From Stappia sp. 28M-7 (GTDB lineage Bacteria > Pseudomonadota > Alphaproteobacteria > Rhizobiales > Stappiaceae): a stretch of DNA of 64,000 bases. Each line of letters begins with the position of its first letter. The stretch's first letter is position 1. Location of the stretch: positions 4,176,258-4,240,257 of the forward strand of contig NZ_JACMIA010000001.1 of NCBI RefSeq assembly GCF_014252955.1. The letters run 5' to 3'. Below are positions 44,559 through 57,753 of this stretch, piece by piece. The translations under genes were made by a program, and so were the position numbers. The notes beneath the pieces were generated by a model, which worked only from the letters and a program-made list of their open reading frames with translations, ran no database searches and had not been told where the DNA came from.

Positions 44559-44594
44559 TTCGGGAAGGTCCGGCGGGCGCAGGGCCCGCGGCGA

Positions 44595-45002
44595 TTACAG
44601 GCGGCCGTAGCCGCCCCAACCGCGACCGCCCCAGCCGTGTCCGTGACCGCGGCCGATCGGTGCGCGGCCGACGACCTGGCCCGAATAGGCATCCACGACC
44701 AGGCGCTGCGGCATGCCGCGATAGCCGCGGGCATGGGCGACATAGACATGGCCGCGATGGCGCAGGCGGCTGATGTCGCGGAAGCCCTGGCGGTGCAGGC
44801 GCTTCACGATCTGGCGCGGGCCGAGGCGGTCGGCGCGGTAGCCGCGCGGGCGATGACGGTGGCCGACCAGCTGGACCTCGACGCTGGCGCCGGTGGATGC
44901 GGTGGCCGAGCCCGTGCCGATGCGGATATCGAGCGCCTGGGCGCTGGGAACCGAAAGAACGACACCAAGGGCGGCGACGGCGGCAAGAAGCGACTTCCTC
45001 AT
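44595..45002 (-). CDS. exported His/Arg/Gly-rich protein with PepSY-like region
   Basis: A 135-aa protein with a clear signal peptide (MRKSLLAAVAALGVVLSVPS, cut near AQA). The region IVKRLHRQGFRDISRLRHRG to YRGMPQRLVVDAYSGQVVG resembles a single PepSY unit, as in many small alphaproteobacterial periplasmic proteins. The C-terminus is rich in Gly, His and Trp (GHGHGWGGRGWGGYGRL), possibly metal binding. It lies divergent from hsp20 across a 303-bp region. Function unknown. Confidence 0.78.
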   Translation of the reverse strand: MRKSLLAAVAALGVVLSVPSAQALDIRIGTGSATASTGASVEVQLVGHRHRPRGYRADRLGPRQIVKRLHRQGFRDISRLRHRGHVYVAHARGYRGMPQRLVVDAYSGQVVGRAPIGRGHGHGWGGRGWGGYGRL

Positions 45003-45164
45003 GGATCTGTCTCCTGTTTGGGCGCGTCAGCGCCGGTTGACGATCCGAAAGATGCACCGGCCCGCGTGAACCCTCCCGGAAGGCTCCGTTCACCTGTCGT
45101 TCAGGTGCCGGGACCGGCCGCCTGGCCCTTGCAAGGCGGAAGACGCGACCGGCGGGATGCCCCT

Positions 45165-45193
45165 CTTGAAAGCCGATTTCGCCCTCCCCATCT
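45165..45193 (+). promoter_or_regulatory. RpoH (sigma-32) promoter of hsp20
   Basis: CTTGAAA (45165-45171) and CCCCATCT (45186-45193) are separated by 14 bases, almost the full sigma-32 consensus (CTTGAAA, 13-15 bases, CCCCATnT). Transcription would start near 45200, giving a leader of about 105 nt before hsp20. Confidence 0.85.
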
Positions 45194-45280
45194 CGCAAGT
45201 CGCGGGTGCCACTGACGGGCCCGCGCACGGTCCCCTTCCCGGCCATGACGGCGGGATCGCACGGAACCGGAACCATCATC

Positions 45281-45300
45281 TGTTGCTCAACGAGAGGACA
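45281..45300 (+). promoter_or_regulatory. ROSE-type RNA thermometer hairpin
   Basis: TGTTGCTC (45281-45288) pairs with GAGGACA (45294-45300) around a five-base loop, with one G bulged opposite the Shine-Dalgarno AGGA. This is the defining last hairpin of ROSE elements, whose conserved UYGCU masks AGGA until heating melts it. The ATG follows five bases later. Confidence 0.75.
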
Positions 45301-45305
45301 CACCG

Positions 45306-45755
45306 ATGCGTCACTTCGATTTCAGCCCGCTCTATCGTTCCACCGTCGGCTTCGACCGCCTGCTCTCCATGCTCGACAACAACACGGGCCAGGAGGCGCC
45401 GAGCTATCCGCCCTATAACATCGAGCGCACCGGCGAGAACGCCTACCGCATCACCATGGCGGTCGCCGGCTTCGGCGAGGCCGACCTGACGATCGAGGCC
45501 AAGGAGCACACGCTTTCGGTCAAGGGCGAGCGCGCCCAGGAAGCCGAGACCGGCGAGGTGCTCTATCGCGGCATCGCCTCGCGCGCCTTCGAGCGCCGCT
45601 TCCAGCTCGCCGACCATGTCGAGGTCAAGGGCGCCAGCCTGGAGAACGGCCTGCTGCATATCGACCTTGCCCGCGAGATTCCGGAGGCCATGAAGCCCCG
45701 CAAGATCGAGATCGGCAAGGCCGGCCAGAAGCAGATCGAGGGCAGCACCCACTGA
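45306..45755 (+). CDS. small heat-shock protein Hsp20
   Basis: A 149-aa alpha-crystallin-type chaperone that holds unfolding proteins during heat stress. It has the class A rhizobial and IbpA-like N-terminus (FDFSPLYRSTVGFDRLLSML), then YPPYNIERTGENAYRITMAVAGF, LSVKGER, RAFERRFQLADHVEV and the GLLHIDLAREIPE core. A C-terminal I-x-I-like anchor (KIEIG) follows. Control by both an RpoH promoter and a ROSE-type thermometer is directly suggested by the upstream sequence. A strong terminator follows. Confidence 0.95.
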   Translation: MRHFDFSPLYRSTVGFDRLLSMLDNNTGQEAPSYPPYNIERTGENAYRITMAVAGFGEADLTIEAKEHTLSVKGERAQEAETGEVLYRGIASRAFERRFQLADHVEVKGASLENGLLHIDLAREIPEAMKPRKIEIGKAGQKQIEGSTH

Positions 45756-45830
45756 CGATCCGGCCCTGAAGGATCAGGCAGGCGAGACCTCGCTATCCCC
45801 CCCCCTCGGCGAGAGACACGCCTGCCCCCC

Positions 45831-45866
45831 GCGCCCGGCCTTTCCAAAGGCCGGGCGCTTTTCGTT
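45831..45866 (+). terminator. intrinsic terminator after hsp20
   Basis: A perfect palindromic stem of up to 13 bp, GCGCCCGGCCTTT with its complement, is followed by TTTT. Confidence 0.65.
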
Positions 45867-45878
45867 CGGGATGCCGCG

Positions 45879-46337
45879 TCAGCGCGACAGCTCGAACTGG
45901 ATCTCTATGCGGTTGTAGCCGGCCTTGCCGCCGCGCCAGTCGTGATAGACCTCCCGGCTCTGGCCCGACAGATGATGCCGCGTCTCGCCGATGGCCCGCA
46001 GCAAGGGCGCGTAGCCTTGCGTGAACAGCGTCCGGATGGGTCCCAGATGCACCGCGGACGCCACCATGATCGGCTCCAGATGCAGAACCTCCAGCGGGCC
46101 GTCATAGGCAGCAGCACCCGCCACCGGCAGGCAGATGCGCCAGTCGAACGCGGTCTTGCCGTCGCGCGGCAGGTTCTGCGCGATGAAGGTCCACGGCCCC
46201 GCCGCCGCAAGGCCGGCGCGCTGGCGCTCCGCCTCGATCTCGCTCGACAGCTCGGCGGCGGCCGATGCCACCTCGGGAATGGTCAGCCTGCGGGCAATCG
46301 AGAGGACATGCATGTCCTCGGTGGGGTGGATCTTCAT
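45879..46337 (-). CDS. GyrI-like / effector-binding-domain protein
   Basis: A 152-aa single-domain protein. The pattern GPWTFIAQNLP, FDWRICLPV, LEVLHLEPIMVASAVHLGP and a C-terminal RIEIQFEL strand matches the GyrI-like small-molecule-binding fold found at the C-terminus of some AraC regulators and as stand-alone proteins. No DNA-binding domain is attached. Ligand unknown. The ATG at 46337 has GGAG about ten bases upstream; the frame further upstream is not family-like. Confidence 0.7.
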   Translation of the reverse strand: MKIHPTEDMHVLSIARRLTIPEVASAAAELSSEIEAERQRAGLAAAGPWTFIAQNLPRDGKTAFDWRICLPVAGAAAYDGPLEVLHLEPIMVASAVHLGPIRTLFTQGYAPLLRAIGETRHHLSGQSREVYHDWRGGKAGYNRIEIQFELSR

Positions 46338-46481
46338 CTGCTGTCGCTCCGGTCGTTTCGCTGAAACCGGCGCGAAGCTAGCCCCGTTCGGCTTTGCGCC
46401 AATCCGAAACGCGAAAACGAATTCCAAATTTCCGGCAGGAAAGCGGCGCACGGAGAAAATTGTTCCGCGCGCAGCCACCCC

Positions 46482-47516
46482 CTACCCCGCGGCGATCTCC
46501 AGGAAGCGCGCGACCTCTTCGGGCTTTGTGGCGAAGGACGTCACCAGCCGCACGCCTGACGTGCCCTCGCCCGCCTCGATCTCCGGCCATTCGTAGAACG
46601 CCGCCCCCGCCTCGCGCAGCCGCGCAATGGTGGCAAGGTCGAGCACCGGGAACACCTCGTTCGCCTCCACCGGATGGGCGAGCGCATGGCCGGACGCCGC
46701 GAGCCCCTCGGCCAGCCGGCTCGCCATCGCGTTGGCGTGGCGGGCGCTCTCCAGCCAGTGGCCGTTCTCCAGATAGCCGTCGAGCTGCGCCGCGACGAAG
46801 CGCGACTTGGAGAACAGGTGTCCGGCGCGCGAGCGGTGCGCAGCAAGATCGCGCAAGGCGTCCTGATTGAACACCACGATCGCCTCGGCGCACCAGCAGC
46901 CGTTCTTGGTGCCACCGAAGGACAGGACGTCGATCCCCGCCTTCCAGGTCATCTCCGCCGGGCTGCACCCAAGATGCACCAACGCGTTGGCGAAGCGCGC
47001 CCCGTCCATGTGGCAGACGAGATCGCGTTCCTTCGCCGCCCTCGTCAGCGCCGCCAGCTCGTCGGGCCGGTAGACCGTGCCGCACTCGCTCGCCTGGGTC
47101 AGGCTCACCGCCACCGGCGTGCCGAAGCGGCTGCCGGCCGGGTGCTTGGCCAGTTCGCGCGACAGGGCTTCCGCCGAGATGCGTCCGTTGCGCGTCTCCA
47201 CCGGCACCATCTTCATGCCGTGCGAGAAGAACTCCGTCGCCCCCCACTCGTCGCACAGCACATGCGCGATGTCGCTGGTCAGCACCAGCCCGCCGGGCCT
47301 TGCGCAGGCCGCCATGGTCAGCGCATTCGCCGCCGTGCCGGTTGCGGTGAACCAGACCGTAAGGTCGTCCGTCTCGAAGATCTCGCGAAACCGGTCGCGA
47401 ACCTTGAGGGTGAGCGGGTCCGTGCCGTAGGCCGGCGCGGCGCCCGTGTTGTGGCGGACCATGGCATCCATAACCGGCTGCGAGGCACCCGCCCAATTGT
47501 CGCTGGCGAAGATCAT
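46482..47516 (-). CDS. ltaE: low-specificity L-threonine aldolase
   Basis: A 344-aa PLP enzyme that splits L-threonine or L-allo-threonine to glycine and acetaldehyde. IFASDNWAGASQPVMDAM is the usual N-terminus, CHMDGARFANALVHLG the active-site aspartate region, and LSFGGTKNGCW holds the PLP lysine. The length and fold-type I order are complete. The start at 47516 is chosen from this family N-terminus; no strong Shine-Dalgarno is visible. Divergent from gltB across a 640-bp leader region. Confidence 0.93.
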   Translation of the reverse strand: MIFASDNWAGASQPVMDAMVRHNTGAAPAYGTDPLTLKVRDRFREIFETDDLTVWFTATGTAANALTMAACARPGGLVLTSDIAHVLCDEWGATEFFSHGMKMVPVETRNGRISAEALSRELAKHPAGSRFGTPVAVSLTQASECGTVYRPDELAALTRAAKERDLVCHMDGARFANALVHLGCSPAEMTWKAGIDVLSFGGTKNGCWCAEAIVVFNQDALRDLAAHRSRAGHLFSKSRFVAAQLDGYLENGHWLESARHANAMASRLAEGLAASGHALAHPVEANEVFPVLDLATIARLREAGAAFYEWPEIEAGEGTSGVRLVTSFATKPEEVARFLEIAAG

Positions 47517-48158
47517 GGCGCGATCTAAGACCGCCCGGCGCGCCCTTGCAAGCCCGTCCGCACGCCTCTCCCGCGCCGCGGGGAAACGCCGCCCGGCGCG
47601 GCAACCGACACATTCTTTCCTTCCCGCCACGACAGCATTGCATTAATGACAAAAGCCCCCGGGCGTGGCGCAAGAAATAGTTTTGCGCGGGCTTGCAAGC
47701 CGCTTGCCCCCCCACGGGAAATCTGGCATTGTGCGCCTCCGCCAGATAGGACAGGATTGCTGTCCCTTTTGGCCGGAACGGAAGCGGCCGGGGCTGGCCG
47801 GCTTCCCGCGCCGCGCCCGCGGCACCCCGTTCGGACAGGCTGAACGCATCCGACGGCTGATCGTGGGCGGCAGCGTGTGCTACAACTGGTCGCGGGATCC
47901 GCCGGCGCTTTGTCCGGCGTATGACTGCGGCATGCGGGCGAAACGCCCTTGCCGGTGCGAAGCACCGAAACGGATTGCCGGCGGAAGTCCCGCAAGGGAC
48001 ATGCACCGCCGGAACAGGCGGACCGAAGGGCAGGTCCGCTTCACTGGTCAGCGTCAGGGCGAACGCCCGTTCGACGGACGAGCCGGGCTCCTCGATCACG
48101 AGAGAGCGCGACCCGAACGGAGAAGGACGGTCCCGGCGCAGTATGAAAGAGGGCAGAC
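47517..48158 (+). other. long region upstream of gltB, hairpin-rich leader
   Basis: No protein gene is convincing in these 640 bp. From about 47900 to 48070 the plus strand can form at least six consecutive GC-rich hairpins (47901-47918, 47936-47948, 47953-47967, 47978-48012 with an internal GCAA-capped hairpin at 47987-48000, 48018-48039 and 48057-48068). Most loops are purine-rich (AAA, GAA, GCAA). This suggests a structured 5' leader of gltB. I could not match it to TPP, FMN, cobalamin, SAM-II or glutamine riboswitches from memory. Confidence 0.5.
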
Positions 48159-52895
<4,737 letters not shown>

Positions 52896-52910
52896 GGGAG
52901 ACGAGAGATC

Positions 52911-54341
52911 ATGGGAAAAGTTACCGGTTTCCTGGAGATCGACCGGCAGGAACAGAAGTACCAGCCGGCCTCCGACCGCATCCGCCACTTCAGGGAGTTC
53001 ACCCTGCCGCTCGAGGACAAGGAAGTCGAGCGCCAGGCTGCCCGTTGCATGGATTGCGGCGTGCCCTATTGCCATGGGCCCGTCGGCTGTCCGGTCAACA
53101 ACCAGATCCCGGACTGGAACGACCTGGTCTATAACGGCGACTGGGAAGAGGCGGCGCGCAACCTGCACTCGACCAACAACTTCCCGGAGTTCACCGGCCG
53201 CATCTGCCCCGCCCCGTGCGAGGAAGCCTGCACGCTGAACCTCGAGGACGTGCCGGTCGCCATCAAGACCGTGGAACAGGCGATTGCCGACAAGGCCTGG
53301 GCCGAAGGGTGGATCCGCCCCGAGCCGGCGCCGTTCCGCACCGGCAAGACCGTCGCCATCGTCGGCGCCGGTCCCGCCGGCCTTGCCGCGGCCCAGCAGC
53401 TGGCCCGCGCCGGCCACACGGTGCATGTCTACGAGCGCGAGCCGCGCGCCGGCGGCCTGATGCGCTACGGCATTCCCGACTTCAAGATGGAAAAGCACTA
53501 TATCGACCGCCGCGTCGAGCAGATGGAGGGCGAAGGCGTCGTCTTCCATTACGGTGCCAATGTCGGCGTCAACCTGACGGTGGACGAGCTCAAGCAGCGC
53601 CATGACGCGGTGCTGCTGACCGTCGGCGCCGAGCGTCCGCGCGATCCCGAGCTTCCGGGCATGGACCTTCAGGGCTGCATGTATGCCATGCCGTTCCTGG
53701 TCCAGCAGAACCGCCGCGTCGGCGGCGAGGACGTCTCGGCCGAGCAGCCCTACTGGGCCGGCGGCAAGCATGTCGTCGTCATCGGCGGCGGCGACACGGC
53801 CTCGGACTGCGTCGGCACCTCGTTCCGCCAGGGCGCCCTGTCGGTGACCCAGCTCGACATCCGCCAGCGTCCGCCGGAGAAGGAGGACAAGCTGACGGTG
53901 TGGCCGTACTGGCCGACCAAGATGCGCACCTCCTCCAGCCAGGCGGAAGGTGCCGAGCGCGAGTTCGCGGCCGCCACCCTTGCTCTCGTCGGCGAGGACG
54001 GCCACGTCACCGGCGTCAAGTGCGCCCGCGTCGACGAGAAGCGCCGGCCGATCCCGGGCAGCGAGTTCATCCTGCGCGCCGAACTGGTGCTGGTCGCCAT
54101 CGGCTTTGCCGGGCCCATGGAAGGCACCTACCTCGCCGAGCTGGGCGACAGCATCGAGCGCGACGCCCGCACCAACGTCAAGGCGAACACCCAGGACTAC
54201 AAGACGTCCATCGACGGCGTGTTCGCCGCCGGCGACGTCCGCCGGGGCCAGTCGCTGGTGGTCTGGGCGATCCGCGAGGGCCGTCAGGCCGCACGGGCCA
54301 TCGACCTGCACCTGACGGGCAGCTCGAACCTGCCGCGCTGA
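52911..54341 (+). CDS. gltD: glutamate synthase, small subunit
   Basis: A 476-aa FAD/NADPH beta chain that passes electrons from NADPH to GltB. The N-terminal cysteine clusters [19 protein letters not shown] and [11 protein letters not shown] carry 4Fe-4S centres. [18 protein letters not shown] is the FAD motif, [13 protein letters not shown] a family signature, [13 protein letters not shown] the NADPH motif, and [18 protein letters not shown] the C-terminal FAD contact. GGGAGACGAGAG lies before the ATG. It ends the operon; two hairpins follow. Confidence 0.97.
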   Translation: MGKVTGFLEIDRQEQKYQPASDRIRHFREFTLPLEDKEVERQAARCMDCGVPYCHGPVGCPVNNQIPDWNDLVYNGDWEEAARNLHSTNNFPEFTGRICPAPCEEACTLNLEDVPVAIKTVEQAIADKAWAEGWIRPEPAPFRTGKTVAIVGAGPAGLAAAQQLARAGHTVHVYEREPRAGGLMRYGIPDFKMEKHYIDRRVEQMEGEGVVFHYGANVGVNLTVDELKQRHDAVLLTVGAERPRDPELPGMDLQGCMYAMPFLVQQNRRVGGEDVSAEQPYWAGGKHVVVIGGGDTASDCVGTSFRQGALSVTQLDIRQRPPEKEDKLTVWPYWPTKMRTSSSQAEGAEREFAAATLALVGEDGHVTGVKCARVDEKRRPIPGSEFILRAELVLVAIGFAGPMEGTYLAELGDSIERDARTNVKANTQDYKTSIDGVFAAGDVRRGQSLVVWAIREGRQAARAIDLHLTGSSNLPR

Positions 54342-54345
54342 GCGG

Positions 54346-54411
54346 AGCGATTTTGCAAAGCGTGAGGCCGTTCGAGACGGCCTTTCGCAAAATCTCGCAA
54401 GATTTTGCAAA
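54346..54411. repeat. nested dyads after gltD
   Basis: GATTTTGCAAA occurs at 54347-54357 and again at 54401-54411. GCAAAATC (54387-54394) is the complement of both left parts, so alternative hairpins can form around a central 7-bp hairpin, AGGCCGT with ACGGCCT (54365-54383). The inner hairpin may act as a first terminator. Confidence 0.5.
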
Positions 54412-54445
54412 ATCGTCTCAAAAAAAGATAAGCAATATCAAAGAG

Positions 54446-54473
54446 AAAGGCGCCGCTTGCGGCGCCTTTCTCA
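54446..54473. terminator. intrinsic terminator between gltD and the chemoreceptor gene
   Basis: A perfect 11-bp stem, AAAGGCGCCGC with GCGGCGCCTTT, is followed by TCTCAATTTCTC on the plus strand and TCTCTTT on the minus strand. It serves both convergent genes. Confidence 0.62.
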
Positions 54474-54535
54474 ATTTCTCAAGGCCTGAAAACGGCACTT
54501 ATCCCCACCGGGACGCTGGTTTATCCCCGTGAGGG

Positions 54536-55879
54536 TCAGGCCGCGCGGATGCTCGACAGGAAGCCGCCGACCTGCTCGCGCAGCGCCTCGGACAGCTGGG
54601 CAAGTTCGGAGCTGGCGCCGCGGATTTCGTCCGTGGCGGCCCGGGTCGAACCGCTGGCGCGGCTGAGCGCGTCCATGCTGGAGGCCACGTTTTCGGTGCT
54701 TTGCGTCGCGAACTCGACGCTCTGGCTGATCTCGCCGGTCGCCGACATCTGCTTCTGAACCGCCTGCAGGATCGTGTCGGAGATCGAGTGAATGCGCTCG
54801 ACCGTGCCGGCGATGGAGCGGATCGCCCCGACCGCCTGCTCGGACACCTGCTGCACCGCCTCGACCTGCTGGGAAATATCCTCGGTCGCCCGCGAGGTCT
54901 GGCCCGCCAACGTCTTGACTTCATTGGCAACGACGGCAAAGCCCCGGCCCATTTCCCCGGCCCGCGCCGCCTCGATGGTGGCGTTCAGCGCCAAGAGGTT
55001 GGTCTGGTCGGCGATCTGCTTGATCAGATCGACAACCTCGCCGATGGCCCGCCCGCTTTCCGCCAGCCGGCCGACGATGGCATCGGTCGAGCGCGATTCC
55101 TCGACCGCCGCCCGCGCCATTTCCGCCGCCTGCTCCATCTCCCGGCCGATCGACAGGATCGACTGGGACATCTCTTCGGCCGCCTCCGCCGCCGTCGAAA
55201 CCGAGCTGGATGCCTGGATCGAGGAGCCGGACGCCTCGTCGACGGCGCTTGCGGCCATGTCGACCGCCCCGTCCAGATCCTTGGTCAGATGGGCGACCCG
55301 CCCGGCCGCATCGCCCAGCCGGTGAACGACGCCGACCACGGTCTGCTCGAACTCCGCCGCCACCTGGTTCAGCGTCTCGCCGCGCTGGCTCGCCATGCGC
55401 TGCTGCTGCTGCAGCGCCTCGCGCGCGTCCTGCTCCGCCTTTTCCGAAAGCCGCACACGGAAATCCGCCACCGAACGGGCGATGGCGCCGATCTCGTCGC
55501 GCCGCTCCGCGCCTGCGACCGTAATGCCGAAATCGCCGTTGGACAGGGCCACCAGCCCTTCCTGCAACGCTTTCAGCGGCCGCCGCACGCCCATCGCCAG
55601 CACGAAGGCCAACGCCAGGAAGGCAATGCCGACGGGAAGACAGACGAGCACGATCTCCAGCATCTGTTCCAGGATCAGCCCGTCGAGCTTGGCGGTGGCA
55701 GCCGGGCCCAGCAGCTCCTGCGCGTGCACCGGATCGCCCAGTGCCGACAGCAGCGAGCGCCGGAACACGTAGAAGGCATATCCCGTACCCGCCATCATGA
55801 TGAGCGCGGCTGTCGCGACCATGAGCAGGAAGCGTCCCGTCACGGTAAGGGACCAGGGAGCGGAGCGGGAAATGGCCAT
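54536..55879 (-). CDS. methyl-accepting chemotaxis protein
   Basis: A 447-aa receptor-like signal transducer. Two transmembrane helices (about residues 14-37 and 72-94) enclose only about 35 residues, too short for a classical periplasmic sensor. A HAMP domain ([20 protein letters not shown]) is followed by the signalling hairpin, with [21 protein letters not shown] and [19 protein letters not shown] as the CheA/CheW contact tip. It ends in SSIRAA with no CheR pentapeptide. It may sense membrane or cytosolic conditions. Confidence 0.93.
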   Translation of the reverse strand: MAISRSAPWSLTVTGRFLLMVATAALIMMAGTGYAFYVFRRSLLSALGDPVHAQELLGPAATAKLDGLILEQMLEIVLVCLPVGIAFLALAFVLAMGVRRPLKALQEGLVALSNGDFGITVAGAERRDEIGAIARSVADFRVRLSEKAEQDAREALQQQQRMASQRGETLNQVAAEFEQTVVGVVHRLGDAAGRVAHLTKDLDGAVDMAASAVDEASGSSIQASSSVSTAAEAAEEMSQSILSIGREMEQAAEMARAAVEESRSTDAIVGRLAESGRAIGEVVDLIKQIADQTNLLALNATIEAARAGEMGRGFAVVANEVKTLAGQTSRATEDISQQVEAVQQVSEQAVGAIRSIAGTVERIHSISDTILQAVQKQMSATGEISQSVEFATQSTENVASSMDALSRASGSTRAATDEIRGASSELAQLSEALREQVGGFLSSIRAA

Positions 55880-56020
55880 GTTCGGGACCTGGACTGCGTT
55901 GCGAGGTCGACAGGCTTCCCGAAAAACGTGAAAAATTAGGTAATTACGTAGAATTCCGGAGGTCTGCCCCTGTCCGCGCCGCGTTCGGCAGCAAGTCGAG
56001 GGCTCGCATAGTCCCGAAAC

Positions 56021-57217
56021 TTACGGGGCGCGGAAGTCGTCGACCCGTCCGCTCTGCGGCGCAATGGGCGCGCCTTGCACGATCAACTGGTATTGCGGCG
56101 TGTCGACGACGGGCGCGTTCTTGGCGTTTTCGCCGCCGGCCAGAACCGTCTCCGGCGCGCCCTGCCGCCCGGTCAGAACGATGAAATTGGGATCGTCCTC
56201 CACCCCCTCGAAGGCGAAGGCGCCCGACGAGCCGAGGATGCGGGCAATGGAGCGCTCGGCGAAGAAGGCGATCTTGCGCCGGCCGTGCCAGGTGAAGCCG
56301 ATGCCGTCGGCCGAGCGCAGCTGCCGGCGCGTGCCTTCCACGTCGGGGCCGTAGGACGTGTAGCCGCCGTTTTCGTCCAGGAACACGTCCCACACGTCGA
56401 CATAGATGGCGTTGGCCGCTTCCGCCCGCTGCTTGGCGACCGTGTTGATATGGGCAAAGTCGTTGCGCCGGGCGACGCCCTTGGGCGGCGGCAGGCCGAC
56501 CCAGACCACCGGCGTGCGCTGCGCCCGCGCGACGGCGACCAGATCGCCGATCCGCTGGCCATAGATCGCGTTCCACGCCTCGCTGCGGAACGGGGCCGTG
56601 CCGGTTTCCGTCGTGATATCGCGCTGGTCGAGCGAGCCGATCAGCATCACGATCGCCGCAACGCGGCGGCCCTGGATGATGCCACGAACCCGATCGCCGA
56701 GCGTGCCGGGACCGGCGCCCGCAAGGCCCGCATCGTTGATCGACAGGCTGTCGACGCGCACCGACGGGACTTCCGAATAGGTCGCCTCCAGCCCTTCCGC
56801 CAGCTCGCCGGCCAGCGCATCGCCGACCACCAGGACCACCCGTGCGTCGGCCTCCTTCGGCACCTCGACAACCACGGGCCGCACCGGCTCGCGCGAGGGC
56901 TGAAGCCGCTGGCGCGGTTCGCGCGGCTGGATGCGGGTGCGGCGGCGGCTGTTGTCGACGCCGAACAGCCGCAGCAGCGGCGACAGCGGGTGGAAGTTCG
57001 ACTTGCGCGAATCTCCCGGCTGGACGATCGGCCGGCCGTTCTGCGCCAGCGCCGAAACCGGGCCGAAATCGGCCACCTTGCCCGGCTGCAGGTCGGGCAG
57101 CAGCAGGCAGAATGCGGTGACCAGCGCCACCAGCATGGCCAGCCGGAAACGCCCGCGCGCCGAATGGCGGGCAGGCACGCCGGGACGACGCGCGGAGAAA
57201 GTGGCACAAGCTGTCAT
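56021..57217 (-). CDS. DUF459/SGNH-fold protein lacking catalytic residues
   Basis: A 398-aa exported or membrane-anchored protein. One N-terminal hydrophobic helix (residues 25-41) and a Pro/Arg-rich linker precede an SGNH-hydrolase fold of the DUF459 type. The nucleophile position is Ala134 (VGDAL instead of GDS), block III reads GSLD (Leu196 instead of Asn) and the C-terminal DxxH is DGIG (Gly307 instead of His). Hydrolase activity is therefore unlikely; a binding or structural role in the envelope is more probable. The ATG at 57217 lacks a clear Shine-Dalgarno. Confidence 0.85.
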   Translation of the reverse strand: MTACATFSARRPGVPARHSARGRFRLAMLVALVTAFCLLLPDLQPGKVADFGPVSALAQNGRPIVQPGDSRKSNFHPLSPLLRLFGVDNSRRRTRIQPREPRQRLQPSREPVRPVVVEVPKEADARVVLVVGDALAGELAEGLEATYSEVPSVRVDSLSINDAGLAGAGPGTLGDRVRGIIQGRRVAAIVMLIGSLDQRDITTETGTAPFRSEAWNAIYGQRIGDLVAVARAQRTPVVWVGLPPPKGVARRNDFAHINTVAKQRAEAANAIYVDVWDVFLDENGGYTSYGPDVEGTRRQLRSADGIGFTWHGRRKIAFFAERSIARILGSSGAFAFEGVEDDPNFIVLTGRQGAPETVLAGGENAKNAPVVDTPQYQLIVQGAPIAPQSGRVDDFRAP

Positions 57218-57357
57218 GGCACCGATTTTACGGCCCTTGCGGGAGGAAGGGAACAGATTCCGGTCGGAGGTTTGAATCGCGCGCCTGTCGCGATCCTTCA
57301 AGACGGGACAAACCGGCCTTGCCATAGCGATCAGGCAGTCAATTTTCGGAGCAGGAC

Positions 57358-57753
57358 ATGATCTTCAGATACTCGATCCTCTATGTCGACGACGTCCCGG
57401 CGACGCTCGATTTCTACGAGCGCGCCTTCGCACTGCAGCGCGGCTTCCTGCATGACGGCGGCGACTATGGCGAGCTCGCGACCGGCGAGACGCGTCTTGC
57501 CTTTTCCTCCAAGACCCTGATGCGCCAACTCGGCAAGACGCCGAGCCAGGCCGACGCGAAGGCGCCGGTCTTCGAGCTCGCCTTCGAGACGGACGACGTG
57601 CATGCAGCGCTCGAGCGGGCGGTGGCGGCCGGCGCCACGCTGCTGCAGGACGCACGCCGCGAGGAGTGGGGACAGACCACTGCTTATGTCAGCGATCCCA
57701 ACGGCTATCTGGTGGAAATCTGCTCGCCGGTCCAGTTGCCGAGCGCCGGCTGA
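57358..57753 (+). CDS. VOC family (glyoxalase/bleomycin-resistance-like) protein
   Basis: A 131-aa vicinal-oxygen-chelate protein with two beta-alpha-beta-beta-beta modules. It begins YSILYVDDVPATLDFYERAF and ends TTAYVSDPNGYLVEICSPV, whose glutamate is a usual metal ligand. Members include glyoxalases, dioxygenases and antibiotic-binding proteins; the activity is not identifiable. GGAGCAGGAC precedes the ATG. Its last 49 bp overlap the 3' end of the convergent AraC-type gene. Confidence 0.87.
   Translation: MIFRYSILYVDDVPATLDFYERAFALQRGFLHDGGDYGELATGETRLAFSSKTLMRQLGKTPSQADAKAPVFELAFETDDVHAALERAVAAGATLLQDARREEWGQTTAYVSDPNGYLVEICSPVQLPSAG

Noticed and set aside
47901..48070. Known riboswitch or housekeeping RNA before gltB
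   Set aside because: I compared it from memory with cobalamin, FMN, TPP, SAM-II and glutamine riboswitches, RNase P, SRP RNA and tmRNA, and the conserved cores are not there. It is left as an unclassified structured leader.
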